Shown here piece after piece: positions 35,601 through 43,666 of a stretch of DNA of 64,000 nucleotides. Made by a program: the position numbers and the translations under genes. The notes beneath the pieces were generated by a model. The model did no database searches. It saw nothing but the letters and a program-made list of their open reading frames with translations, and was not told where the DNA came from. How positions within the stretch are numbered: position 1 is the stretch's first letter; every line of letters begins with the position of its first letter. The stretch is from Bacteroidaceae bacterium (GTDB taxonomy: Bacteria; Bacteroidota; Bacteroidia; Bacteroidales; Bacteroidaceae): positions 1 through 64,000 of the forward strand of contig JAFZSA010000031.1 in assembly GCA_017619585.1 (NCBI GenBank), written 5' to 3'.

Positions 35601-38600
35601 TTGGGCTTTACGGTCTCCTTGCTGTAAGAGTAGTACATGGGGAAAGACACCTTAGCCTTCTCCGGCAGCAGACGTCCCAACTCTACGTTGGTAGTGATAG
35701 AGTAGTCCAGATTATCCTCGTCAGTACGCTGTGCCACGGTCTGCTCAATGCCACCGAATCCTGCCTTTATGTACTTGGCTGTTACATTTACGGAACCTAT
35801 GTCGCTCAACTGAACGTTCAGGTTACCCTGTGCTGCCCATCCTCCGCTGTTAGAGAACTCCTGCAAGCGAAGCTCATTGGCCCATATCTCAATATCCTTT
35901 ACGGTACGTCCGTTGTTGCGGATACCAATCATAATGGTCTTCACCTCTCCCAATGTGGGGTTACCCATAATGGAGATACGGTTGTTGGGATGGTTCTTGT
36001 CGTAGTCCGAGAAGAGCTGGTTGATGCTGGTGATGTTGGCGCTAACCTGAGCGTTACGGCGCTTCTTCAGGTCTGTGAACAGTTCCAGATCAATGTCCAT
36101 CATATTCTCTTCTGGCCATACAGCCGTGCTGGCAAGAGCGCTGTATGGGTCGTAGTTACCCTCTGGTGTCAGCTGCATGGGAACCTCGTACTCGTAGTAG
36201 TTGCTCTTGTAGTCCGAACCCAGACGCAGGAATACGCTGCACTCGCCGTTGTTTGTCTCTGTGATGTTCTCTGCCAGAGCATTGGCATGCAGGAAGAGCT
36301 GCAGGTGCCTGTACTGACGCATGTTGTACGTACAGTTCTTATATACTGCGCGTGCGTCACCGGGACTCAGGTTGCGGGTGATAAGGCACAGAGACTGCTC
36401 GTTGTTCTCCACCAGCTGTGACTGGTCGGGGTCTGTGATTCTGCTGATGCCCGGTGGCAGTACATAGTTTACGGGAGTCTTGTCTGAGTTCTCTTCTACG
36501 CTGACGTTGCTGACCTCCAGTGTGCCGTTGCTGCTGGGAGCCTGACCTGTGTAGAGTGGCTGCTCGTAGGGGCGCCAGTTACCCTGAACCATATCCAATG
36601 TAGCCAGACGCAGGATGACGTCTTTCTGGAAGTTGGTCAGGAACAAACGCATGAAGCGTATGCTGGTAAAGTCATTGATGTTACCCTCCTTGCTCTCGTA
36701 GTCCGACAGGGGGACGCGGAACAGGTACCACTTACATTCATCCGTCTTGCCGTTACGCAGTTTTACGCTGGCTGTACGCATGTCGGCAATGTGGTTACGT
36801 CCCACTACCATATCCTCTGGACGGATGCTGATGTGGTACTGATAGTATTTCTCGTACTCGTTAAGGGTGTAGTCTTGGTTGATGTCCTCCAGATCGGGCG
36901 TGCTCTTCCATGATGTCTCGTAGCTCTCTGGGCTGGTGTCGTTGTCGGCACTGTTGCCTTGTGGCATGTTGATGCGCTTGTAACGTTCCAGTATGGAGGT
37001 CTTGCGCTGGTCGAAGTCCGTTCCGCGGTAGTAGTGGTAGTCATCATTGGCAGGGTCGGCAAAGATGCTGTCATATACCTCGGGACGTACAATGCCCTGA
37101 ATCTGTTGCAGGTACTGCAGATAGGTGTTGTACTGCTGCTCCTCATCATCGTTCAAACCGTTCAGACCCACATCCTGACGTCCGCGTGAGCCGCCCTCGT
37201 TATTGAAGGCATAGTTTACGCTGGTGGTATTGGGGATGCGTCCCCACAGACCTTCCGTCCAGTATTGGCTGTTACCGTCAACGGGCATTCCGCTCTCAAA
37301 GAACTTCTTGCCGTCCTTCAGGATATCCTCGCTCACTTCACCCAGGTTGATGTAGAAGTCACCGCCTCTGTTGGCCTCGCCTACCGTATAGATGAAGGGG
37401 TCCATCATCCAGAACTCTATGTACTGTATGTTCTGTGCCTCAAAGTCGGTGTTGTCAATCTTACGCATCATACCGCCCCAGCGTGAACTTGGATTCAGCA
37501 GGTGGCCGTCCTGGTCAATCTCTGTTGTCAGGTTGTAGGCACCTCGTTCGTTGGGGTAGTATGCCAGGTTCAGTACGTTCAGGCTGCTGGCGCTGTTGTA
37601 GCTGTTCTGTGCTTTCTGTGGGTAGAGTTCACGTTCGTGTACCTCGCGTACATAGTGGTTAGACAACTGGTCCAGGTCGCTCTTGATATGGCTGGGCGTA
37701 AGGGTACTGCTTCGTCTCGTAAAGATGGGGTCTATGTAGTACCATGCCAGCAGGGCACGGTTGTATCCGTATGCCAGGTTGTTGGACAGTTTGCTCTCAG
37801 GGAACATGCTGGGTGTACTACACATAGTCCAGTAGGTGGGCTGAGTCATACTGTTCTTGATACTGTTCTGCTCGAAGTCGTCCAGATAAGAGGCCCTTCC
37901 CTGTACGCTGTGGTTCTGACCGGCTATCAGCTGTGCAAACTCACCGTTGAAGGTAATCATACTGGGCTGCGTACATTGTATAATAGGTAGCTTGTCTATC
38001 ATGTTGGTCAGCCACTGGCTCTCCTTCTTCCAGCTGATATGTGCGCCCCATAGGGTGTTCTTCAGCGGTTCGCTACCCATGTTCACCTTGGTGGTAAGGG
38101 GTGATTCGTTCAGGAACATCAGAGTACCGCCAATGGTCAGGTTCTTGTTGAACTCATAGTCGGCATTGAATCCTAACATGGTCTTGCGCTGCATGCCGTA
38201 TTCCGTGTTGCTCTCTACACTGGCATTGATGGATGTACCTGCATCCAGCAGGCTCTGGTTGATGATGGTAACACGTCCCATGTTGTAGTCCACCGTATAG
38301 TCAGAGTTCTCTGTCAGCGTTACGCCACCTGCCGTTACCCTTACAGAACCGGGTGCTATGTTCGTTACGCCCAGGTCAATCTCTCCGGCGCTGTTACCTT
38401 TATATTTACCTGTAATCAGGAACTTGTCATGCTCGGCTATCTGTTTGGCAACGGTCTTGGTGCTGTCATACAGTTCCTGGAAGCAGAACTTGTCTGCCAA
38501 AGCGTCATCTCCAATCCAATTGCGCAGGTGAGAACCGAAGGGCTCTACTACGGGGAATACCACACGTCCGCCCTTCAGGATGGTGTAGCCGTCAACGTAG

Positions 38601-40438
38601 TCGAAGTAGCCGTTGCTATGTGCGTTGCCCTTGTCGTCCAGACGGTCGGCATTCAGAGCCTTTATAAGTGGTGTGCTCTTCAGACGCTCGTCAGGCAGAT
38701 AGGTCAGGTAGACTCCGGTAGAGTCGCTCTGGTATTTTACATCCAGTCTGAAGTTCTCTTTCATGACCGTTGTGGCCCCCAGGTTATAGACGTTCTTCAT
38801 CATCAGCTTCCATGTGGGGAATCTGGGGCTGCCAGTGGTACTCTTCAGCAGTTTTACGATAAGAGCCTGTGAGTTGTTGGTAATGTCAGAAGCAAACTCA
38901 CCTACCTGATAGGTGGTACCGTTGTAGGTGTACTCGTAGGCCACGGCCAGTACATCGTCTGTCTGCAGATTGGCGCTCAGGCTGACGTAACCCAAGGCTG
39001 CATTCAGGGTATATTCATTGGTGTTCAGCTTGCGGGCCGACTGCAGCTTCTCATAGTCACGACTACCTTCAAAGTCACCCATTCCGTCCAGAATGGCCGT
39101 TGTTTGAGCTATGTCTCTGGCCTCGGGGAAACTGGAAACAATGGTCTCGTACTCGTTGTTGGCGCGGTTGGCAGGTACGTTGATGCCTGTATTGCTCCAG
39201 ATGGTGTTGCTGATGTAGGTAGGTTCACCCAGGTCAGCCAGGGCAATGATGTTTCTGTTGTGCTCTGTACTGGCGCTCTTGTTGGTGACCCAGATTTCTA
39301 TACGTTTGATGGTGATGCCGCTGCCTATGGTTGGCAGGGTCTTCATGTTGTCGTCATAACGCTCACGGAAGAAGTGGGAGAGGAAGAAGTGCCTGTTCTC
39401 CTCATAGTTGGTAGCACTGAACTCAAAGGGAGTCGTCTGCTTGCCGCCCTTGCTGGTGGCACTGGTGCTGGCACTCTTCTTCTGGCTGATAACGGTCTGC
39501 AGCTTCAGTTTTCCGAACTGCACATCGGTACGCAGACCAAACAGACTGCTCACGCCCGGTACCAGATTCATGTTGCTGGGGAAGGATACGTTACCGGCCT
39601 CTATCAGCTTTATGATTTCATCTTCCTTGCCGTCGTACTTCAGCTTCATCATCTGAGAGTCGAAGTCGAAGCTGGCCTCCGTGTTGTAGTTCAGGTTCAT
39701 GTTGACCTTGTCGCCAACCTTACCGTTCATGCTCAGGTTGATTTTCTGGTCAAAGTCAAAGCCCACAGTCTTGCGCCTTGATGCGGCCAGGGCAGGATTG
39801 TTCACCTTCTTGGTGTTGATGCCCACCTTCAGTTCGGCACTTCCCTGTGTCTTAATCTGAACGCCGCCAGGACCGAAGATCTTCTCGGCGGGTCCCAGGT
39901 CGAAGTGCATGTCCGAGAAGTCGAACTTGTCCTTGCCGGCAGCCTCAAAGGCATCAGCATTTTTCTTGCGCCAATAGGCCTGCATGCTGTTCTTCAGAGA
40001 CCACTTCTGGTACTCTTCGGGTGACATCAGCAAGGGAGCGTTCAGGTAGCTGGTTGCCTGTCCCAGTGTCATGGTAGCAGATGTTCCGCTGCTTCCAGTG
40101 GTGCTGGTTTTTGTCTTGGCAGTGCCTTTGCCTGTAGTAGCATTCTTGTCCAGTACGGTTCCTACGGTGTAGGTGTTGTCCTTCTCATCGTAGATAACAT
40201 CCGTCTTCAGGTTGTCGGGTTCCCTCAGGTCGGCACTCTTGGTCTTTAACTCGTCTTGATTCTCTGTTCCTGTCTTACGTACGCTGAATCTGGGCTTACG
40301 TTTCTGTATGGTATCAGCAGGGGCTTCATACGGCAAAGCCTCTGCCGGTATGGGCAGGGTATTCATGGTGGCAAGCAGATTTAAGCTTACCAGCACTAGT
40401 AGTATTGATATGAATTTTCGCGCGCTCACGTTAAACAT
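32660..40438 (-). CDS. sprA: Type IX secretion translocon SprA (Sov)
   Basis: Giant outer-membrane beta-barrel through which type IX cargo crosses the outer membrane. 2,592 aa, within the usual 2,300-2,600 range, with a signal peptide (SILLVLVSLNLLATMNTLPIPAEA). Features are the SprA N-terminal region (MSPEEYQKWSLKNSMQAYWRKKN) and many barrel strands. A Lys/Glu-rich helical segment (KKKQEKQREKDAKKKEKSKQ) lies near residue 1930, and an Asn-rich low-complexity loop (NNKNGANNKNGKGNQNN and a run of seven N) near residue 2495. The C-terminus is a barrel strand ending FGFSMKFSLTR. It is monocistronic and distant from porU and porV. Confidence 0.95.
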   Translation of the reverse strand: MFNVSARKFISILLVLVSLNLLATMNTLPIPAEALPYEAPADTIQKRKPRFSVRKTGTENQDELKTKSADLREPDNLKTDVIYDEKDNTYTVGTVLDKNATTGKGTAKTKTSTTGSSGTSATMTLGQATSYLNAPLLMSPEEYQKWSLKNSMQAYWRKKNADAFEAAGKDKFDFSDMHFDLGPAEKIFGPGGVQIKTQGSAELKVGINTKKVNNPALAASRRKTVGFDFDQKINLSMNGKVGDKVNMNLNYNTEASFDFDSQMMKLKYDGKEDEIIKLIEAGNVSFPSNMNLVPGVSSLFGLRTDVQFGKLKLQTVISQKKSASTSATSKGGKQTTPFEFSATNYEENRHFFLSHFFRERYDDNMKTLPTIGSGITIKRIEIWVTNKSASTEHNRNIIALADLGEPTYISNTIWSNTGINVPANRANNEYETIVSSFPEARDIAQTTAILDGMGDFEGSRDYEKLQSARKLNTNEYTLNAALGYVSLSANLQTDDVLAVAYEYTYNGTTYQVGEFASDITNNSQALIVKLLKSTTGSPRFPTWKLMMKNVYNLGATTVMKENFRLDVKYQSDSTGVYLTYLPDERLKSTPLIKALNADRLDDKGNAHSNGYFDYVDGYTILKGGRVVFPVVEPFGSHLRNWIGDDALADKFCFQELYDSTKTVAKQIAEHDKFLITGKYKGNSAGEIDLGVTNIAPGSVRVTAGGVTLTENSDYTVDYNMGRVTIINQSLLDAGTSINASVESNTEYGMQRKTMLGFNADYEFNKNLTIGGTLMFLNESPLTTKVNMGSEPLKNTLWGAHISWKKESQWLTNMIDKLPIIQCTQPSMITFNGEFAQLIAGQNHSVQGRASYLDDFEQNSIKNSMTQPTYWTMCSTPSMFPESKLSNNLAYGYNRALLAWYYIDPIFTRRSSTLTPSHIKSDLDQLSNHYVREVHERELYPQKAQNSYNSASSLNVLNLAYYPNERGAYNLTTEIDQDGHLLNPSSRWGGMMRKIDNTDFEAQNIQYIEFWMMDPFIYTVGEANRGGDFYINLGEVSEDILKDGKKFFESGMPVDGNSQYWTEGLWGRIPNTTSVNYAFNNEGGSRGRQDVGLNGLNDDEEQQYNTYLQYLQQIQGIVRPEVYDSIFADPANDDYHYYRGTDFDQRKTSILERYKRINMPQGNSADNDTSPESYETSWKSTPDLEDINQDYTLNEYEKYYQYHISIRPEDMVVGRNHIADMRTASVKLRNGKTDECKWYLFRVPLSDYESKEGNINDFTSIRFMRLFLTNFQKDVILRLATLDMVQGNWRPYEQPLYTGQAPSSNGTLEVSNVSVEENSDKTPVNYVLPPGISRITDPDQSQLVENNEQSLCLITRNLSPGDARAVYKNCTYNMRQYRHLQLFLHANALAENITETNNGECSVFLRLGSDYKSNYYEYEVPMQLTPEGNYDPYSALASTAVWPEENMMDIDLELFTDLKKRRNAQVSANITSINQLFSDYDKNHPNNRISIMGNPTLGEVKTIMIGIRNNGRTVKDIEIWANELRLQEFSNSGGWAAQGNLNVQLSDIGSVNVTAKYIKAGFGGIEQTVAQRTDEDNLDYSITTNVELGRLLPEKAKVSFPMYYSYSKETVKPKYNPFDTDMLLSDALDAMATEKERDSLSNLTNHVEVSKNISFSGVKVNIATRKHPMPYDPANFTFNYSHSSQNTYGQTIVYEHEYNWKGGMNYTWSPNWKPWEPFKKIKGKSKWLDIVKAQNLAYVPQNITFNTDINRTYYELQERDLENLGNTSSIPATWSQSFLWNRSFQLRWDIFKALHFSFNSSTKAEIEEPYMQVNKDLYPDQYQAWKDSIKHSLLHFGRPLDYNQSVQISYKVPFDKIPVTDWLSADVAYNSNYSWRRGSTLEDGTTLGNTINTQRTINVNSKIDLEKIYNHSNFLKETNKRFSASNAKSEASKKKQEKQREKDAKKKEKSKQLDARVQAEEEAMKTGEPVDSILARQKAAQTNRQTNKNGISQKKAPEKKGFAQEVTLLPDSNITINHGQKSKRLRITALDTAGHAFKIYYKKKDDNTIVLRKTPVDTTKIRLNVVALPALSENKWYDWAQVGARFLMSMRNISISYRNTYNLALPGFRPEIGDMLGQGKNNGFLAPGIGFGLGFVNDSYIDTAQERGWLMGAEDGVSSPATSATTEDVQVKMSLEPFTDLKLDLNMSRTHNRNRSIQYMYRDAEGFIPTTHSGSFNITTISIKTAFASGGSASNGYYSAPFQKFRENLDYYQQRVAERYNGIKYPARTGKTGTYNPETDAPVNKYGPDVMIPAFLNAYTGSSSLDIFPSLTRMLPNWTLNYKGLSNLPWVRDHFKSVTLTHAYKSIYAVGSYNSLSSWVECMGAGNGLGFSQNTTTGEYQPSSMYDISSVSINESFAPLMGLNMTFNNNMTLKMEYRTTRVLNLSLTSAQLNETGSNDLVIGWGYKINDFKLSSLFRSKKASARQEARNRLNNKNGANNKNGKGNQNNANNNNNNNSSRNSKNNFAHSLSMRFDFSIRSQSAIKRDIQTNLCEATSGQKAFKTSAQLDYSMSRLATLSIYYDRQRSQPLLSSSSYPTVTQDFGFSMKFSLTR

Positions 40439-40517
40439 ATAACGTACATGTACCCTTATTTATTATCTGCTGCCGGCATTTTTTTAAGTTTTTTCCTCTT
40501 TTTTCAGAAAAAACGCC

Positions 40518-40525
40518 TAACTTTG
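40518..40525 (+). promoter_or_regulatory. Likely -7 element of ruvA-cysQ
   Basis: TAACTTTG on the plus strand. It implies a leader of about 165 nt made almost wholly of repeats before ruvA. No -33 TTTG at 19 bp. Confidence 0.4.
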
Positions 40526-40571
40526 CCATGATAATAATTGAGAATTGAGGGTTGCGACCCCAGTAACGTCG

Positions 40572-40648
40572 TAATAACGAAATGGGCCGCAGACATCGTA
40601 ATAACGTTATAACGTAATAACGATATGTTGAAATTAAAAAAGCGGCCC
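40572..40648 (+). repeat. 77-bp dispersed repeat, copy before ruvA
   Basis: About 90% identical to the reverse strand of 50162-50237. It contains GGGCCGC (40584-40590) and GCGGCCC (40642-40648) as an inverted pair and a central AACGTTATAACGT dyad. Confidence 0.85.
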
Positions 40649-40650
40649 AA

Positions 40651-40689
40651 ACAACTTGTCAACTCGTTAACTCGTTAACTTGTCAACTA
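40651..40689 (+). repeat. Octamer array before ruvA
   Basis: ACTTGTCA/ACTCGTTA units of the 8-bp family, in the same orientation relative to the gene as at rpsB, ending 9 bp before the ATG. Confidence 0.8.
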
Positions 40690-40697
40690 AAAAAGCA

Positions 40698-41306
40698 ATG
40701 ATTGAATATCTCAAAGGAACACTTGCCGATCTCACACCTGCCTTGGCAGTTATTGACTGCAACGGGGTAGGGTACGGTGTAAACATAAGTCTTAATACTT
40801 TCTCCGGCATACAGGGAAAGGAGAGTGTCAAGCTCTGGATTACAGAGTCCATACGTGAGGATGCCTACCAGTTGTGGGGCTTCTCAACGCGGGTGGAGCG
40901 CGAACTCTTCCTGCTGCTGACCAGCGTCAGCGGTATTGGAGCCGCTATGGCCCGTATGATACTGTCCGCTACCACACCAGCAGAACTCTGCAATATCATC
41001 AGTGAGGGTAACGACAAGATGCTGAAGCAGGTCAAGGGTATTGGTCCCAAGGCTGCTCAGCGCATTATTGTTGACTTGAAGGACAAGATCGGCTCTCTTG
41101 GTATAGATGCGGCAGCCGGTGGCGGCTCAATGTCCAATGTCCAGAGTACAATGGTCAATCAGGAGGTTCAGTCCGAGGCTGTCTCAGCCCTTACCATGCT
41201 GGGCTTCAGTCCTGCTCCTACCAACAAGGTGGTGCAGCAGATTCTCAAGGAAGAGCCTGATGCTCCCGTTGAGAAGGTTATTAAGCTTGCCCTTAAGATG
41301 CTTTAG
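40698..41306 (+). CDS. ruvA: Holliday junction DNA helicase subunit RuvA
   Basis: Tetrameric protein that binds Holliday junctions and loads the RuvB motor. 202 aa from the ATG at 40698 ([28 protein letters not shown]). The frame opens earlier at a TTG inside a repeat, but the family N-terminus fixes this start. Two helix-hairpin-helix motifs ([17 protein letters not shown] and [21 protein letters not shown]) and the C-terminal RuvB-binding domain ([21 protein letters not shown]) are present. cysQ follows after 2 bp. Confidence 0.96.
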   Translation: MIEYLKGTLADLTPALAVIDCNGVGYGVNISLNTFSGIQGKESVKLWITESIREDAYQLWGFSTRVERELFLLLTSVSGIGAAMARMILSATTPAELCNIISEGNDKMLKQVKGIGPKAAQRIIVDLKDKIGSLGIDAAAGGGSMSNVQSTMVNQEVQSEAVSALTMLGFSPAPTNKVVQQILKEEPDAPVEKVIKLALKML

Positions 41307-41308
41307 TT

Positions 41309-42091
41309 ATGAAGGAACTCCTTGAGATTGCCAAACGTGCCGCGCTGGATGCCGGAGCAGAGATTCTTAGGATTTATACCGACCCCACTCAGGATTTCGG
41401 TATAGAGAAAAAATCAGACAATAGCCCCCTTACCTTGGCAGATAAGGCAGCCCACCTTTGCATTATGCGTTATCTGCAGGAAACGGGCATTCCTGTCCTG
41501 AGCGAGGAAGGTCAGCATCTGCCTTATGCAGAGCGTAAGGCATGGAAGCGCCTGTGGGTAGTAGATCCGTTGGATGGTACCAAGGAGTTTATCAAGAAGA
41601 ACGGAGAGTTTACCGTCAATATAGCCCTTGTAGAGGACGACAATCCCGTTTTGGGAGTTATCTACATCCCTGTTACAGGCGTATTGTATTATGGTATAGT
41701 AGGTGAGGGAGCGTGGAAGGAGCCCCCCTCTAACTCCCCCTCTATGGGGAGAACAACGGAAAGCCTCCCCATAGAGCGGGGAGAGGGACATTTTACTGTT
41801 GTGGCCAGTCGTTCGCACATGAATGCAGAGACAGAAGATTATATTAATCAGTTACGGAAAAATCACGATAATATTCAGCTTGTCAGCAGTGGCAGCAGTA
41901 TCAAGATCTGTCTGGTGGCAGAGGGTACTGCCGATGCCTATCCACGCTTTGCTCCTACCATGGAGTGGGATACTGCTGCCGGAGATGCCATTGCACGTGC
42001 TGCCGGCAAGCGGGTAGTGAATGCCCAGACAGGAAAGCCCCTTGTATATAATAAGGAGGACCTGCACAACCCCTGGTTTCTGGTAGAGTAA
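41309..42091 (+). CDS. cysQ: 3'(2'),5'-bisphosphate nucleotidase CysQ, with repeat-derived insertion
   Basis: Inositol monophosphatase-fold enzyme that removes a phosphate from 3'-phosphoadenosine 5'-phosphate. 260 aa. Metal-binding residues lie in SEEG (E66-E67) and DPLDGT (86-91), and the C-terminal motif is PTMEWDTAAGDAI. Residues 138-160 (EPPSNSPSMGR...IERGEG) replace a surface loop and are encoded by an inverted pair of REP-like palindromes. All catalytic motifs are intact. It is co-transcribed with ruvA. Confidence 0.92.
   Translation: MKELLEIAKRAALDAGAEILRIYTDPTQDFGIEKKSDNSPLTLADKAAHLCIMRYLQETGIPVLSEEGQHLPYAERKAWKRLWVVDPLDGTKEFIKKNGEFTVNIALVEDDNPVLGVIYIPVTGVLYYGIVGEGAWKEPPSNSPSMGRTTESLPIERGEGHFTVVASRSHMNAETEDYINQLRKNHDNIQLVSSGSSIKICLVAEGTADAYPRFAPTMEWDTAAGDAIARAAGKRVVNAQTGKPLVYNKEDLHNPWFLVE
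41720..41788. repeat. REP-like inverted pair inside cysQ
   Basis: CTCCCCCTCTATGGGGAG (about 41734-41751) and CTCCCCATAGAGCGGGGAG (about 41765-41783) face each other around a 13-bp spacer and are read in frame. Confidence 0.8.
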
Positions 42092-42101
42092 GAGTTGAGA
42101 C

Positions 42102-42140
42102 TTTAGACTCTAGGCGCTAGACTTTAGATTCTGATTAGAC
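42102..42140. repeat. AGACTTTAGA direct repeats
   Basis: Two degenerate copies of (T/G)AGACTTTAGA(C/T)TCT behind cysQ. The 42092-42798 gap holds no gene: it contains this, the 22-bp and 23-bp arrays, a promoter and a structured leader. Confidence 0.5.
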
Positions 42141-42157
42141 CAGAGGTAAAGTTATTA

Positions 42158-42238
42158 GAGAAACGCCGTATCTCTGACAGTAACATGCCGTATCACTACA
42201 AGAGAAACGCCGTGTTGCTATCAAAGAGAATCCGTGTA
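42158..42238. repeat. 22-bp tandem repeat, copy set 2
   Basis: Units at 42166-42187, 42188-42209 and 42210-42231, starting CCGTATC/CCGTGTT. Opposite orientation to the array at 10793-10860. Confidence 0.85.
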
Positions 42239-42252
42239 CGTTTTTTTGCAGC

Positions 42253-42330
42253 CTCGGGAGTCTGCACGTGTAGAGCCCGGGAGTCTACACGTGTAGGCTC
42301 GAGGAGTCAGCAAATGTAAGCTCTGGGAGT
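42253..42330. repeat. 23-bp tandem repeat with CACGTG cores
   Basis: Units at 42253-42275, 42276-42298 and 42299-42321 plus a partial. The first two contain the palindrome CACGTG after GGGAGTCT(G/A). Confidence 0.85.
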
Positions 42331-42433
42331 GTTTCTTTACTCTCCATTGTAGCAAGGGGTAGTAAGGGAGGGACTTGATAGTCAGGTCGGAGTAGCTGAA
42401 AAGGTTTCAAGAAGTACTTTTTCCGTGAAACTT

Positions 42434-42464
42434 TTTGCTATTTCGGATTCTCTTCGTATTTTTG
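42434..42464 (+). promoter_or_regulatory. Promoter of the restriction-modification block
   Basis: -33 TTTG at 42434-42437, 19-bp spacer, -7 TATTTTTG at 42457-42464: a textbook Bacteroidota promoter. Transcription would start near 42471, leaving a leader of about 328 nt. Confidence 0.75.
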
Positions 42465-42497
42465 TAACCAGATATCGCCATGATGTCTTTTAGGATG

Positions 42498-42527
42498 CAC
42501 GCTTAGCGTGTTCCCTGAGCGCAGGGA
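42498..42527 (+). other. Two small tandem hairpins in the leader
   Basis: CACGC-TTA-GCGTG (42498-42510) and TCCCTG-AGCG-CAGGGA (42512-42527), both perfect, separated by one base. Confidence 0.6.
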
Positions 42528-42635
42528 GACGGTATGATTTTTGTGGAAAATTAATAACGACAAGAGCAGTTATTAGAAGATATAGAAACCTGAGAAATTT
42601 CTAAATTCAAACCAAGATGCTGATGATTGTGATTG

Positions 42636-42796
42636 TTCGCGCATATAGCGTGGACGTCACTTATCACTTGGTTGGGCAATCTCAGGGCCTCTATATCTGG
42701 TAAGGAGCGGACACGCTATTTCCATGTATAGAGGCTTTGATGTATAAAGCCCAAAGAGTTCCGATAAGTGCTTATTGTCCCAACTATAAGCGCGAA
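42636..42796 (+). promoter_or_regulatory. Highly structured leader ending at the start codon
   Basis: TTCGCGCATATAG (42636-42648) pairs with CTATAAGCGCGAA (42784-42796) at 12 of 13 positions. Inside, GTTGGGCAAT (42671-42680) pairs with ATTGtCCCAAC (42774-42784) with one bulge, and GCCTCTATA (42687-42695) with TATAGAGGC (42727-42735). Two further perfect 8-bp complements cross these: ATAGCGTG (42645-42652) with CACGCTAT (42712-42719), and CACTTATC (42658-42665) with GATAAGTG (42763-42770). GGCTTT/AAAGCC (42733-42738, 42746-42751) is an alternative local hairpin. The 3' arm ends 2 bases before the ATG at 42799, so folding should affect translation. No known RNA family was recognised. Confidence 0.65.
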
Positions 42797-42798
42797 GA

Positions 42799-43665
42799 AT
42801 GCCAAAAAATGACGAGAGTCCTGCCAGTGTAGATATCAGGGAGGATAGCCTGTTGGCATTGTCGGCAGAGGTACTCGATACCCTTCTGCGCGACCATACT
42901 ACGGGTATGAACATCTTCTGGGCTACTCATGATTATGAGTCGCTTGGAAGTGAATACGATTACCATTCCCAAATTCTGCCAGAATTGATTACTGGTGAGC
43001 ACGGAATGGTTATCCGTCCTCGTGTGCTTAAATCGAAAGAAAAGCAAACAGACAGATCCAAAGATATGGCTGAGGTCTTCACTCCATCATGGATTTGTGA
43101 TGCTCAGAATAATCTGGTAGAAGCCTCCCTCTTATCCCCCAAAGGGGAGAAAGACTGGATGGGGTATGTCCGAACTACCTGTTTGGAAATAACCTGTGGT
43201 GAAGCACCTTATTTAGTGAGCCGCTACGATGCAACTACAGGCGAACCTATTCCTTTGGAAAAGCGTATTGGCTTGCTTGACCGCAAACTCCGTGTTGTCA
43301 GTAAGAACACTAAAACACCTGAAGAATGGCTGGAATGGGCAGAAGTAGCCTACATGAATATCTACGGCTATGAATGGCAGGGTGATAATCTGCTTTTGGC
43401 AAGACAGAACCTTCTCTTTAGCTTCATAGAGTACTATCAGTCAAAGTTTGCTACGCTGCCCCCTGAAGATGCCATCCACCGCATAGCTGAAATTATCTCT
43501 TGGAACCTCTGGCAAATGGATGGATTGAGAGGTGTTCCTCCTGATTATCCTTCGCCAGGCGAGTTGCATGACAATCCCATTCCCGACATGTTTTCCACCT
43601 ATTGTGTTATCCGAGATTGGGACAACAATAAAGAAATCCGATATATAGACCTTATTAATACATAA
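42799..43665 (+). CDS. Restriction-modification protein, methylase-like N-terminal partner
   Basis: 288 aa. It resembles a family often annotated as restriction endonuclease subunit M, seen beside Eco57I-type methylases. Landmarks are DHTTGMNIFWATHDYESLG, RPRVLKSKEKQTDRSKDMAEVFTPSWICDAQNNL, the conserved LEITCGEAPYLVSRYD and IGLLDRKLRVV, GYEWQGDNLLLARQNLL and IAEIISWNLWQMDG. It has no complete methyltransferase motif set of its own and probably works with the next protein, whose ATG follows 1 bp later. Residues 108-118 (EASLLSPKGEK) look REP-derived. The start codon lies at the foot of the structured leader. The exact role (specificity, partial methylase) is unclear. Confidence 0.75.
   Translation: MPKNDESPASVDIREDSLLALSAEVLDTLLRDHTTGMNIFWATHDYESLGSEYDYHSQILPELITGEHGMVIRPRVLKSKEKQTDRSKDMAEVFTPSWICDAQNNLVEASLLSPKGEKDWMGYVRTTCLEITCGEAPYLVSRYDATTGEPIPLEKRIGLLDRKLRVVSKNTKTPEEWLEWAEVAYMNIYGYEWQGDNLLLARQNLLFSFIEYYQSKFATLPPEDAIHRIAEIISWNLWQMDGLRGVPPDYPSPGELHDNPIPDMFSTYCVIRDWDNNKEIRYIDLINT
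43120..43151. repeat. REP-like element inside the methylase-like gene
   Basis: GAAGCCTCCCTCTTATCCCC followed by CAAAGGGGAG, matching the family (compare 45154-45182), read in frame. Confidence 0.6.
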
Positions 43666-43666
43666 C

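Noticed and set aside
40680..40697. Upstream TTG start for ruvA
   Set aside because: It lies inside the octamer repeat and adds residues absent from the RuvA family; the ATG at 40698 gives the conserved MIEYLKG start.
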